Positions 8,320 through 17,500 of a stretch of DNA of 64,000 bases are shown here, one piece after another. The position numbers and the translations under genes were made by a program. How positions within the stretch are numbered: the first letter of the stretch is position 1; each line of letters begins with the position of its first letter. The DNA comes from Ningiella ruwaisensis. Lineage in GTDB: Bacteria; Pseudomonadota; Gammaproteobacteria; Enterobacterales; Alteromonadaceae. The stretch is from positions 558,001-622,000 of the forward strand of contig NZ_RAHT01000003.1 of NCBI RefSeq assembly GCF_004798935.1, in the 5' to 3' direction. The notes beneath the pieces were generated by a model. That model saw only the letters and a list, made by a program, of their open reading frames with translations. It was not told the origin of the DNA and did no database searches.

Positions 8320-8525
8320 GGCAACTCCTTGCGCAGCATGTTTTTATATTTAGTGCACAGCCGAAAGGTCGATGTGCTCAATCTTCATACTAGCGCTAAA
8401 AATGAAAACTCACAAACACATAATCTGGCGAAAAAGTACAAAGGCGCTCAAGACCGCCGATTTACGCTCACATTTATGCTAAAGTATTAGTTTAACTAAC
8501 TTTAAGGTAGCCGAGAATAGCATTT

Positions 8526-9329
8526 ATGAAAAGCGCTTTGCCGACACAAATAGCCTGTCGTGTTTTTACTTTTTTTTGCCTCTCCACTTGCTTCTTTACA
8601 ATAGCGGTTTTTCAAGCAAACGCTATTGTTCCTGTGGATGATCTAATTGAAACGAAAGAAGGATTTTCAGGTAATTTAGGAATTAGTTTAAACGGACAAT
8701 CGGGAAATAAAGACGAACAGGAATACAGTATTGATAGCGTGCTTCGCTACTCCGAAAATTCAAACATCTTTGTATTGCTGGGCGATTACAATTATTCTAA
8801 AACCAACGATATACGCGATGAAGACGAACTATTTTTACATGCCAGATGGGTAAATCTAAATTTTTTCAAACCATCGCTAGATTCCGAAGTGTTTACGCAA
8901 TATCAATATGACGATTTTGCTGATCTTTCAAATCGAACCTTGATTGGGGCTAACATTCGATGGCGTCAGGATTTATTGTTTGAGGCCGATAAATCTCAAT
9001 TCATTTTGGGTGCGGGAGCTTTTTTAGAACGAGAAGAATCTGAACAAACCAATTTAAGCGAGACCTTGGTTCGCGCCAATCTATATGCTCGATATTTGCA
9101 CCAAGAGGATGGCGAATATCCATTTAGTTTTTTCTTTTCAGCCTACGTGCAGCCTGCGGTTGAGGATGTGTCTGATTTACGCAGCCTGGTTGTTACTGGC
9201 ATTGAATTTCCTATCCGCCCCTCTTTATCTATTGGTTTTGACATTGAGGTAAAACACAACTCAACACCGTTTAGTGATGTGGAAAAAACCGATATCGACT
9301 ATGGTGTGACGCTTAAGTACTCGTTTTAA
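8526..9329 (+). CDS. DUF481 (YdiY-like) outer-membrane beta-barrel protein
   Basis: A 267-residue exported protein. Residues 1-34 form a long signal peptide (hydrophobic FTFFCLSTCFFTIAVFQANA). The mature part is a series of alternating amphipathic strands ending in a terminal aromatic residue (YGVTLKYSF), the C-terminal signature recognised by the BAM complex. The pattern GFSGNLGISLNGQSGNKDEQ, RYSENSNIFVLLGDYNYSKT and LLFEADKSQFILGAGAFLER fits DUF481, a family of small barrels of unknown function induced by stress in some bacteria. It stands alone. The 206 bp between it and the CBS gene should hold divergent promoters, although I see no near-consensus pair. Confidence 0.82.
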   Translation: MKSALPTQIACRVFTFFCLSTCFFTIAVFQANAIVPVDDLIETKEGFSGNLGISLNGQSGNKDEQEYSIDSVLRYSENSNIFVLLGDYNYSKTNDIRDEDELFLHARWVNLNFFKPSLDSEVFTQYQYDDFADLSNRTLIGANIRWRQDLLFEADKSQFILGAGAFLEREESEQTNLSETLVRANLYARYLHQEDGEYPFSFFFSAYVQPAVEDVSDLRSLVVTGIEFPIRPSLSIGFDIEVKHNSTPFSDVEKTDIDYGVTLKYSF

Positions 9330-9489
9330 CAACGGAGAAATTGCTGAAGCGGGCATAAGCGCATGCTTTTTAAAAGTTCACTCTCAAAGGAGCGAAAATA
9401 AGTGACGAATTAGGTTTGTTTATTTATTAATCATCAACAATCATATAGATTAGTACAATTAATAATCAGCCATATTAGAAGGTATTGCG

Positions 9490-11610
9490 TTGAAGCGATT
9501 TCTAAGTGAATTAAAGCGACGCGAGGTAATTAAACCATTGCTTGCCTATCTTGGTTTAGCATGGCTGCTGTTACAAGTAGTTGGGTTGGTTACTGGTTTT
9601 TTAAATTTACATCCATTGGTAGGGCCTGCGACTCTGCTTATATTCGTGTGTGGGTTTCCGATAGCTTGCTATTTAAGTTGGCATTTTGATTTTACGATGG
9701 ATGGCATCAAACGCACACCGGGTATTGATGAAGAGTTTAATCCAAGGATAGAACCTTTCGGCCCTAAGAACTGGATAGGTCTATCAGCAATTTTTGTCAT
9801 CAGTGCCTTTATTGGCATTCAGTATTTTGAGTCGATCAGTGACCAACAGCGCGCATCTTCCGAAGGTTTGAGCACAATTAAAACCTCCGATTCGCTTGCA
9901 GTATTACCCTTCAGTGACCAAAGCCCTGAAAAAGACCAAGGCTATCTGGCAGTTGGACTTGCTGAAGAAATTACCAGTCTGCTCGGAAGTGCAGACGGGT
10001 TTAAAGTTTCTGCATCTCGCTCTGGTCAAATTCTGACAGAAAGGGGACTTACACCTGTCGATATAGGAAAGCGATTGGAAGTAGATACGGTGCTTACCGG
10101 TAGTGTTAGGGCAAGCGGCAATCGCATTCGCGTGAGAGTAGAACTGCTGGACACAGAGAACGGTCGTACGCTTTGGTCTGAAAGTTTTTTACGAGAGCTC
10201 AAAGATGTGTTTGAGCTGGAGAGTGAAATTAGTCGAGCAGTGGTTAACTTGCTTCAAGACAGGTATTTGGAAGCAGGAGAGCTTAAGTCACTATCGTCCA
10301 CCGAGAGCGTCGATGCATACGTTATGTATCTCAAGGGTCGCGAAGCTTACCGCAAGCAATCCACTGAAAGCATGAAACAGGCGAGAAAGTACTTTGAACA
10401 AGCCATTGCTCTTGATCCAGAATACGCTGCCGCTTATGTGGGCTTGGCAGATACTATTGCCCTGCTTTCTGAAGGTGCCGCAACGTTTGGCATACTCAAA
10501 TCTGAAATAGCGAGTACTCTTGCGGAGCGAAATCTGGAAAAAGCCATTGTACGTGAACCAGAAATCGCACAGATTTATGCAGTAATGGGTTTAGTTAAAT
10601 ATCTCAGAAAAGAATACGAAGACTCGTTCGAAGCATTTGACAAGGCTCTTGAAATTAATCCGAGCTTGGCAATTGCATACATGTGGAAAAGTGCATCATT
10701 TATTGCGTTGCAAAGGTATGATGAGGCGATTGAGGAACAAATAAAAGCAAGAGAGCTTGATCCACTTTTTATAACGAACACTTACAATCTCGGCGTTCAA
10801 CTGCTTTGGCAAGGCAAGGTTGATGAGGCAAAACAAGTCTTTATAAACTTAAAAGAAGACCATCCTGATTCAAGCTTTCCATTCCAGGGCTTGGCTGATG
10901 TATATTTTAGAGAGGGAAAGTTCGCTGCTTCAATAAAGGAATTACTTTTCGCTATAGAGCGCTCCCCAGAAAATACTGAATTAGAGTATCGATTGAATTC
11001 ATCACTATTGAACCTGGGACTTGTTGATATTCTCAAAAGTCAAACCTCCGACCCAATTTATGATTCCACTATGCTTATTTTTGAAGAAAGGTTTGATGAG
11101 CTTTTTAATAAAATGGAGTTTGAACTAGAGGCCAACCCAGATGATTATTGGATTGCATTCGAATCAGGCTGGTATCACGCGATGTTTGGAAAAAAAGAAA
11201 CGGCCATATATCAAATTAGTCATAATTACGAGCAATTGGAAGATTTTGATAAGTATACCATGCCCTTTTGTTCGCCGGCCATAGAGGTCGCCTGGACAGA
11301 TAAAATCACTGAGAACTTGCAACGATTTGAGTCGACTCTGACGAAATGCAGCAAATTATTGCAGAATGAATTAAGTTGGAGTTTCACATTTTATACAACT
11401 GCACGACTACATGCGTTGAAAGGTGACTCGTCGCAAGCGCTAGTGTTTCTTCAAAAATCAGTAGATGCTGGTTGGCGAGAATGGTGGACCAAATATGACC
11501 CTCTGCTTGAAGGCATAAACAATGACGCTGAGTATAAAGCACTTATTCGCTTTATCGATGAAGACTTGGCTCGACAAGCTAAGGAAGTGAGGCAGTTATT
11601 TGAAGAATAA
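9490..11610 (+). CDS. Membrane protein with TolB-N/FlgO-like domain and TPR repeats, 706 aa
   Basis: Starts at TTG 9490, preceded by AGAAGG at good distance. Residues 1-35 contain a helix (LLAYLGLAWLLLQVVGL), followed by more hydrophobic segments (PATLLIFVCGFPIACYLSW and WIGLSAIFVISAFIGIQYF), so three membrane helices anchor the N-terminus. Residues 130-255 match the domain shared by TolB-N/FlgO and the C-terminal parts of many adenylate-cyclase-like and CadC-like proteins (SLAVLPFSDQSPEKDQGYLA, then VLTGSVRASGNRIRVRVEL, then GRTLWSES). Residues 270-700 are TPR repeats (AYVMYLKGREAY, KALEINPSLAIAYMWKSASF). Relatives usually have an N-terminal winged helix or cyclase; here membrane helices replace it. 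Function unknown; signalling or envelope scaffolding is likely. Confidence 0.78.
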   Translation: MKRFLSELKRREVIKPLLAYLGLAWLLLQVVGLVTGFLNLHPLVGPATLLIFVCGFPIACYLSWHFDFTMDGIKRTPGIDEEFNPRIEPFGPKNWIGLSAIFVISAFIGIQYFESISDQQRASSEGLSTIKTSDSLAVLPFSDQSPEKDQGYLAVGLAEEITSLLGSADGFKVSASRSGQILTERGLTPVDIGKRLEVDTVLTGSVRASGNRIRVRVELLDTENGRTLWSESFLRELKDVFELESEISRAVVNLLQDRYLEAGELKSLSSTESVDAYVMYLKGREAYRKQSTESMKQARKYFEQAIALDPEYAAAYVGLADTIALLSEGAATFGILKSEIASTLAERNLEKAIVREPEIAQIYAVMGLVKYLRKEYEDSFEAFDKALEINPSLAIAYMWKSASFIALQRYDEAIEEQIKARELDPLFITNTYNLGVQLLWQGKVDEAKQVFINLKEDHPDSSFPFQGLADVYFREGKFAASIKELLFAIERSPENTELEYRLNSSLLNLGLVDILKSQTSDPIYDSTMLIFEERFDELFNKMEFELEANPDDYWIAFESGWYHAMFGKKETAIYQISHNYEQLEDFDKYTMPFCSPAIEVAWTDKITENLQRFESTLTKCSKLLQNELSWSFTFYTTARLHALKGDSSQALVFLQKSVDAGWREWWTKYDPLLEGINNDAEYKALIRFIDEDLARQAKEVRQLFEE

Positions 11611-11627
11611 ATTGTCTTTTATTTCTA

Positions 11628-11665
11628 AGTATAAAAACAAAAGAAGGCAAGCGCCTTCTTCTATT
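11628..11665. terminator. Bidirectional terminator between convergent genes
   Basis: AAGAAGGC-AAGC-GCCTTCTT lies between two convergent genes. On the minus strand it is followed by TTGTTTTT; on the plus strand the T tail is weaker. It probably serves both genes. Confidence 0.75.
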
Positions 11666-11676
11666 TAACTACTTTA

Positions 11677-12807
11677 TTAAATTGCTTTTTTGTGTCTGAA
11701 ATAAACTAAAGCTCCTAATAATACTAAAAGCGCACTGGATGCTGGAGCACTTGCCTCGACAGGCCTCGCTAGCACTCTAAGAATTTCAGGCGGATTGTCG
11801 CCTAATAAAAAAGAAGTAGAGTTGAAAAATAAACTACTTGAGGGCGCGATGTATTCAGAAAAATCATCCGCCATGACGTAGCCGTCAAGCTCTTGTTGCG
11901 GCTCAGGTTCATCAAAAGGCAAGCCAGCTTTTTCAGCGGCTTCTTTTCTCGCTACCCATGCATCATATTCAGGGTTAAAACCGCTTAAATACTGCAGGTC
12001 GATGGGGTCGATAAAACTTTCACTGCTCGTATTGATTTGCTCTCTGAAAAACATGCCTGCGTCGCTTGAAATCATCGCGCTCACGCTAATATCATAAATA
12101 CCGGGTAGCAAGTCTAAATCTTCCCATAAGGCGTCAAGTACCACTTCGCCCACGCCGATCGCGCCATCTTCAGTAACTCTGTCTGGGTCAGTATTAATAC
12201 TTCCTGTAAGCGTTTTTTCAATTCCGTTGCCGCTTATCGTCCATTCGATGGTGGTGTTAATCAGTGGATTGTCAAAAAACATACTGAAGGTGCCAAATGC
12301 AGTAAAATCATCACCTTGCGTTAGCTGCCATTCGCAGGGAGTGCCGGTTCTCAATGCAGATAAACGTCCTTCTGCAGCGCTTATATTATCTGCTGAGCCA
12401 CCAGTATTAATTAAAAACTCAATTTCGTCTTCTATTTCACGAACATCATCCGGGGTATAACTCCCGTTACAGTCATTTGCTTTTGTAGAGCCAGGCTTGC
12501 CAGAGAATGAAGGCATAGCTGAGATTCCGCTACTGCCACCGCCAATAGTGCGCGTACTAATACCAAAACCAGCGTTTCTATCTAAAAAGGCTGCTTCGCT
12601 CATGGCAGTAAAGGTATCGAAGTCTCTTCCATTTACTGAACCTTCTATTTGCAAAACCCTGTCATTTTCAACAAAATAATATGGAACTTCCGTTTGAAGA
12701 CTTATAGTACCACGTCCACCTCCCCGAATAAGCTTAGCCGTGGCCACCTCAACAAAAACAAACAGCGACAAAAAAAGCACTGCGGAAAAGTAAATTAAAC
12801 GAGTCAT
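11677..12807 (-). CDS. Secreted protein with PEP-CTERM-like C-terminal sorting tail
   Basis: A 376-residue exported protein. N-terminal signal peptide about residues 1-24 (cleavage near ATAK). The C-terminus has the tripartite form of PEP-CTERM anchors: a short motif (VEASAPASSALL), a hydrophobic helix (LLVLLGALVYF) and a basic tail (RHKKAI). The proline is in SAP rather than the canonical VPEP, so it is a variant. In known systems such tails are recognised by an exosortase and link the protein to exopolysaccharide-associated surface display. The middle is beta-rich with no catalytic motif and two lone cysteines (TKANDCNGSY, GTPCEW). No exosortase gene is in the window. A family assignment for the central domain is not possible. 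Confidence 0.72.
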   Translation of the reverse strand: MTRLIYFSAVLFLSLFVFVEVATAKLIRGGGRGTISLQTEVPYYFVENDRVLQIEGSVNGRDFDTFTAMSEAAFLDRNAGFGISTRTIGGGSSGISAMPSFSGKPGSTKANDCNGSYTPDDVREIEDEIEFLINTGGSADNISAAEGRLSALRTGTPCEWQLTQGDDFTAFGTFSMFFDNPLINTTIEWTISGNGIEKTLTGSINTDPDRVTEDGAIGVGEVVLDALWEDLDLLPGIYDISVSAMISSDAGMFFREQINTSSESFIDPIDLQYLSGFNPEYDAWVARKEAAEKAGLPFDEPEPQQELDGYVMADDFSEYIAPSSSLFFNSTSFLLGDNPPEILRVLARPVEASAPASSALLVLLGALVYFRHKKAI

Positions 12808-13099
12808 GATGTAATCCTTTTGAGAACTTATTCATTCTAAAGAGAGTGTTTTATTGGCCACTGCGATAAGGACAATTACATCGACGAACACTGACTGAGG
12901 AATGATGCACAATTGCAACTTTCTAATTTTAATGATATTTGTGAGTACTTACTTTTATTATTACGCTTTTTCAATGCAAGATTTGCACCCTGTATAATCT
13001 TGTTCCGAATCATATATTTAGAATTGTGTATTCTTAAAGCTGTAAAAATAGTTGACGGTTTTGCAAGCACCTGCTGCCTTGTTTAAGGAATTTAGTAAT
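12808..13099. other. Intergenic stretch with no recognisable gene
   Basis: About 290 bp, AT-rich, separating the CIS operon's last gene from the PEP-CTERM-like gene. I see no convincing gene or terminator. A 64-codon minus-strand frame (12876-13070) has no family resemblance and no ribosome binding site. Confidence 0.5.
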
Positions 13100-14461
13100 C
13101 TAAGCTTGAAACACTTTGCCCAGCTTTTCAGTTTCGAGCATTACTCCTGCTAAACAGTCATCAACGCTTAGTTTTGCATCTTTTCCGCGGGTTAATGCCT
13201 TTAAGCATGCATGTTCGATAGCATTCACAATACTTCCACCGGAAAGTGCATGTTTTTGCACGCTATCAAGCAAGGCGTTTTCATCAGCCACCAAATAGTT
13301 GGGGGGCAAGTTTCTTTGCCAAATGCTTCGGCGTTGCGCTTCATCTGGTAGATGAAAAGCCACGATGGTATTAAATCGGCGCACAAAAGCCTCATCCATA
13401 TTGCCTTTAAAATTTGTGGCTAAAATAGTAATGCCAGGATATTGCTCAATGCGCTGCAGTAGGTAGGACACCTCTTGGTTGGCAAATCGATCGTGTGCGT
13501 CTTTGACTGCGGTTCGCTTGCCAAATAGGGCGTCTGCCTCGTCAAAAAACAAGATCCATGCTTGATCATTTGCGATGTCGAACAATTTTTTCAGGTTCTT
13601 TTCGGTTTCACCTATGTACTTACTCACCACCATAGATAAATCCACTCGATAGACCGGTTTGTTGCAGTGTTTGCCGATTAAGCTGGCCGCAAGGGTTTTG
13701 CCTGTGCCGGATGGTCCATAAAAAAGGGTGCGATAGCCCGGCATCAGTTTGTGCTGCATTTTCCACTGGGTTCTTAAGGTATTGCCATGCAATATGGCAG
13801 ATAACAAATCTTCAATACGCGCTTGGGTGCTTTCATTCACCACTAAATCTTCCCAGGCTTTTTGAGTTTCCAGTAAACGTGCAGGCATGTTATCAGGTAA
13901 ATGAATATCGCTGTGCTGGTGGCCTTGTATAAGCGCCTGATAAAACTGGGGATGCAGTCTAAGCTGCTGCTGCACAACAGGCTGGGTTTCATTAATGCTT
14001 TGCAAAAGATTATTCTGAAAAAGCCAGTGAGTTGGAAGCAAGCTTTTCATGGCTCGCAGGCGGCTGGTTAAATCATTGCCCGCCACTAGATATATGGCGG
14101 TTTCAACGCTAGGTACAAAAAAGGCGCTGTGGTGATTGCTGGCCTCTGCAAAGCGTAAAAGAGGCTCTGGGTGTTTGGCGAGAGTGGCAAGCTCTTGTTC
14201 AAATAAATAGGGCTCACATTCAATAGCAATGGCGCAAAGCAGAAAAATATATTCATGAAACTGCGGCTGGTGGCTTCGAATGATATGCGCAAATACAGAT
14301 TGGTCATCCACGTACGTCAGAGAAGGCAGTTTTTGCGCGTCGGCGCTGGTTTGGGTGGATAACTTACAGCGCGCCTGTATTACTTCTCGTAAGTAAGACA
14401 TAGCCTGGCGAATATTTTCGCTATTATCATATTCAAACGGATAGACATTGCTTTTATGCAT
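13100..14461 (-). CDS. CIS-associated AAA+ ATPase (Afp15/Pvc15-like)
   Basis: A 453-residue AAA+ protein and the last gene of the CIS operon. Walker A GPSGTGKT is at about 250-257, Walker B ILFFDEADALFG at about 301-312, sensor 1 in ILATNFKGNMDEAF, and the arginine finger in AFVRRFN. The N-terminal 230 residues are helical and not recognised. AAA+ ATPases of this type are conserved in Afp, PVC and MAC clusters, where they act in particle assembly and effector loading rather than in sheath recycling. Its position directly after the candidate payload gene fits a loading role. Cytoplasmic. The assignment rests on context plus the motifs. Confidence 0.9.
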   Translation of the reverse strand: MHKSNVYPFEYDNSENIRQAMSYLREVIQARCKLSTQTSADAQKLPSLTYVDDQSVFAHIIRSHQPQFHEYIFLLCAIAIECEPYLFEQELATLAKHPEPLLRFAEASNHHSAFFVPSVETAIYLVAGNDLTSRLRAMKSLLPTHWLFQNNLLQSINETQPVVQQQLRLHPQFYQALIQGHQHSDIHLPDNMPARLLETQKAWEDLVVNESTQARIEDLLSAILHGNTLRTQWKMQHKLMPGYRTLFYGPSGTGKTLAASLIGKHCNKPVYRVDLSMVVSKYIGETEKNLKKLFDIANDQAWILFFDEADALFGKRTAVKDAHDRFANQEVSYLLQRIEQYPGITILATNFKGNMDEAFVRRFNTIVAFHLPDEAQRRSIWQRNLPPNYLVADENALLDSVQKHALSGGSIVNAIEHACLKALTRGKDAKLSVDDCLAGVMLETEKLGKVFQA

Positions 14462-14566
14462 GCTGATTTACCTGTTCGCTTTTATCTGTGCGCTGTTGTC
14501 TGTGCGCTCTTGGCGGTGCGCATTTACCTATGACAAGTTTTCTTATTGCCTTTCGCGGCTACATTT

Positions 14567-17500
14567 TTAATGGCGAAGCAAAATATAGCCGTCATTATTC
14601 CATCTTTCTAGCATCGCCGTGCTTGTGCTCCCACCGTGTTGATTAGCTTCATTCGACAAGGTGGAATAACGTCCAAACATGGCTTGATTGTTTCGTTTAC
14701 GCTCCCTGACTGCTCGGAAAATTGGCAACGCTTGAGGCGTAATTTCCAAATGATTCAGCGCAACTAATGGTCTTGAATGCGTTAAGGAATTAATGTCTAC
14801 CGGATAAATCCGTGGACTGCCTGAGAGGGCGTAATGGTTTGCATCCTGATTAATATCATTGTCAATGCGCCAGCTTCGACTGCGCTCTTCCCGTAAATTT
14901 CCTGCTGCATCTTGCGTAAATCTCTTTGCGGTTATGGCAAGATGCGAAGGCACATTATCCTCGGCATCGACCACCGCTTCAAAATCAGCATGATTAGTGG
15001 GGTGAAGAGACTGCAGAAGCGCTTTCAGGTTTGATTTGCCGCTTCTGGCACTATAGCTTGGAATCACTTCATAAGACTGAATTTCACCGCTATCAAAACC
15101 GGCTTTAACATAGCTTTCGACCTGAGTTTCATGCTGGGCGTTGCCCGACCTAGACAAAGGCGTCATATTCTTCCACTGTCCTGGACCGCCAAGATGCTCA
15201 TTAAGTAAGTGACCGCGAATATAAAATGTGGCTGTGGAGGTTTTTGATGAGCGCCGCCTATCGATAATGTCATACTGGGTATGAGCACTTCGAGTCGGGC
15301 CAGAGCCTCGCGGGTTGTTTTGTTTGGTAAGCACGCTAATTTTCATTCCTTTACTGTAATTCGCGCCAGTCATTCCCGAATACGTCACCTCCCCATAGTT
15401 TGGGATGCTGCGAGTAAACAAATGCTGAGTGTGCGTGGATAAGTTTGTAAATAAGCTATCCAGTTCCCTTTGCTTTACCTGCTCTTTTTGCGAGCGCTGT
15501 TGGGCATTGCCGGCAATCGGTTCGCGAATTTTTGCAACAATCTGACTTTGAATACTGCGAGCCTGACGCAAATGCCTTTTGTTTGCGGTACTTAAGTTTT
15601 GTTCGTTGATGTTAGATAAAAATCTTGCGTAGGGCTGCTCAACTGAGCGCATAGTAAGTACTGAACGACTGCCCCGTCCTTTTAAAAATAGCGTATGTTG
15701 CTCGCCTTGTGGCGCGGCGAAAGATTTGCGAACATTCCACCAGTTTCTTGCTCGATTAATGCCTCGCCTTACGGTTCTTCTGACGCGCCTGATCAGGCGT
15801 CGCGCAAACCTTATAACCCTGTTCACAATTCTGTCGATTACCCGATTGATGGGACGAGTCATGCGCTGAATTAAACGCCTGATTGCGCCACTTATTCCGC
15901 CAAGCCCAATTAATGACGCCAAAAAACTGATGATTACCGGCAGGCTTCTGGCCATGGCTTGTTCAATGGCGGTTTTTGCAGGCGTTATTGCGCCTATGGC
16001 AATATTAACCATTGAGTTATACACGCTGCTTACAAAGTCACGAATTTGACTAAAGCGTTCTACAAAAAACATCACAAGGTCGTACAGCATCTTTACCATG
16101 CGAACAATCGCTGCGGCGGGGTTAAGCAAGCTTAAAAGCCAGGTAATGCCAGCGGTAACGATTCGCGTCACAACAAAATTTCGAATGCCTTCGAGTACCA
16201 TTTCTTTCAAATTGGCAAGTTGTGCCTTAATCATTTCCCAGATACCGGCAATTCCTTCACGCCTTATTAATTGAATGACTTCCATACCGCGTTCAATGGC
16301 ATCAAACACGCGTTCGGCAGGCGGAAAGCGGCGAATAATGCGCGCTTTTACATTTTCAAAAGTCAGCCCCAGAATTTGTGCAATCAGTGATATAATGCCT
16401 TTAAAGTCCAGTCTTTCAGGAAAATTAATAGGGATATCTGATAGTGCCCCGGTGAGCCATCCAAGCAGTCCGTTGATCAAGTGCGTGCGAATATTGTCTG
16501 CAAAACCGGCAATACCGCCTCGCACTGCTTCAATTAAATTTTGGAAGAATGTCATTGGGTCGCGCAGTATTCGCATGATGTTTTCGCCTGCGCGGGTGAA
16601 AAAATCGAATATCGGCTGTGGGTCAACGCCGGCAATTTCACAGGCCACGCGGATTGCGATTTTTAGTGCCTCTAAAAAATTACCTGAGACTAAAGCAGCC
16701 AATATGCTAAACACACCGGCAAGCGCAGTTTGAAATGCATGTAAAATGAAGTCCAGGGCGCGGCCAAGAAAGCCCGCTACTGCCCGAACGAGCGCCACTG
16801 CTGCGTCGGCTATACGATTTATAACACGCATTGCAATACCTACAATGCGATCAATTGCCGTATTTAATATTGCCGCCAGCCTGGGGAAACGCTGAGACAA
16901 AAGGGCGGTGATTTGTTGCTGCGCCCACACGCGAAACTGATTTAGCTTTTCAATCACGAATTGCCGAGCGCGATTTATGAGGTTTATCGCTGCATTTTTT
17001 GCCCGTTCGATGATTGTTGCAACAGCCCGGCGTATGCGGGTAAATATCGCATTAATGCGCTGAGCGGCGCGCTCAAATGCCTGCTTTATTGCATCTGTTG
17101 CTCTGTCCCACCAGCTATCGTTTTCTTGTTCGCGATTTAAGCTTTCTTTTACGCCAGCTGCTTCTCTCTCTCCTGCAGAGCGTTGAACCTCGGCCTGATG
17201 CTCAGCATGCTGCAAAGTGCTACTGGCATCTCGATTACTGTTATTGACGCGTTGAACAATGGCATGGTGATTATCTGAGGCTTCTCTTTGTGCGCTGTCA
17301 GTAAATTCGCTTTGGGCGAGGTTCGCTTGCGAAATGCTATTTGCTTGTTCCTGAGAAATAGATTCGCGATGAGACACAATTGCATCATGCTGCGCTTGGT
17401 TGCTCTGCTCTGAAATGGCTTGAGTGCGAGTATTCGCCTCTTGTTGAGCCTGCTGTTGCCTTAGCGTTTGCTCGTGTTCTGCTTCGTTAAGTTGAGTCTG

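Noticed and set aside
12876-13070. 64-codon minus-strand frame downstream of the CIS operon
   Set aside because: No start signal or homologue; AT-rich intergenic DNA.
16275-16733. 152-codon plus-strand frame inside the payload gene
   Set aside because: Antisense to a well supported large frame, no ribosome binding site or family resemblance; the arginine/serine-rich product is typical of a shadow frame.
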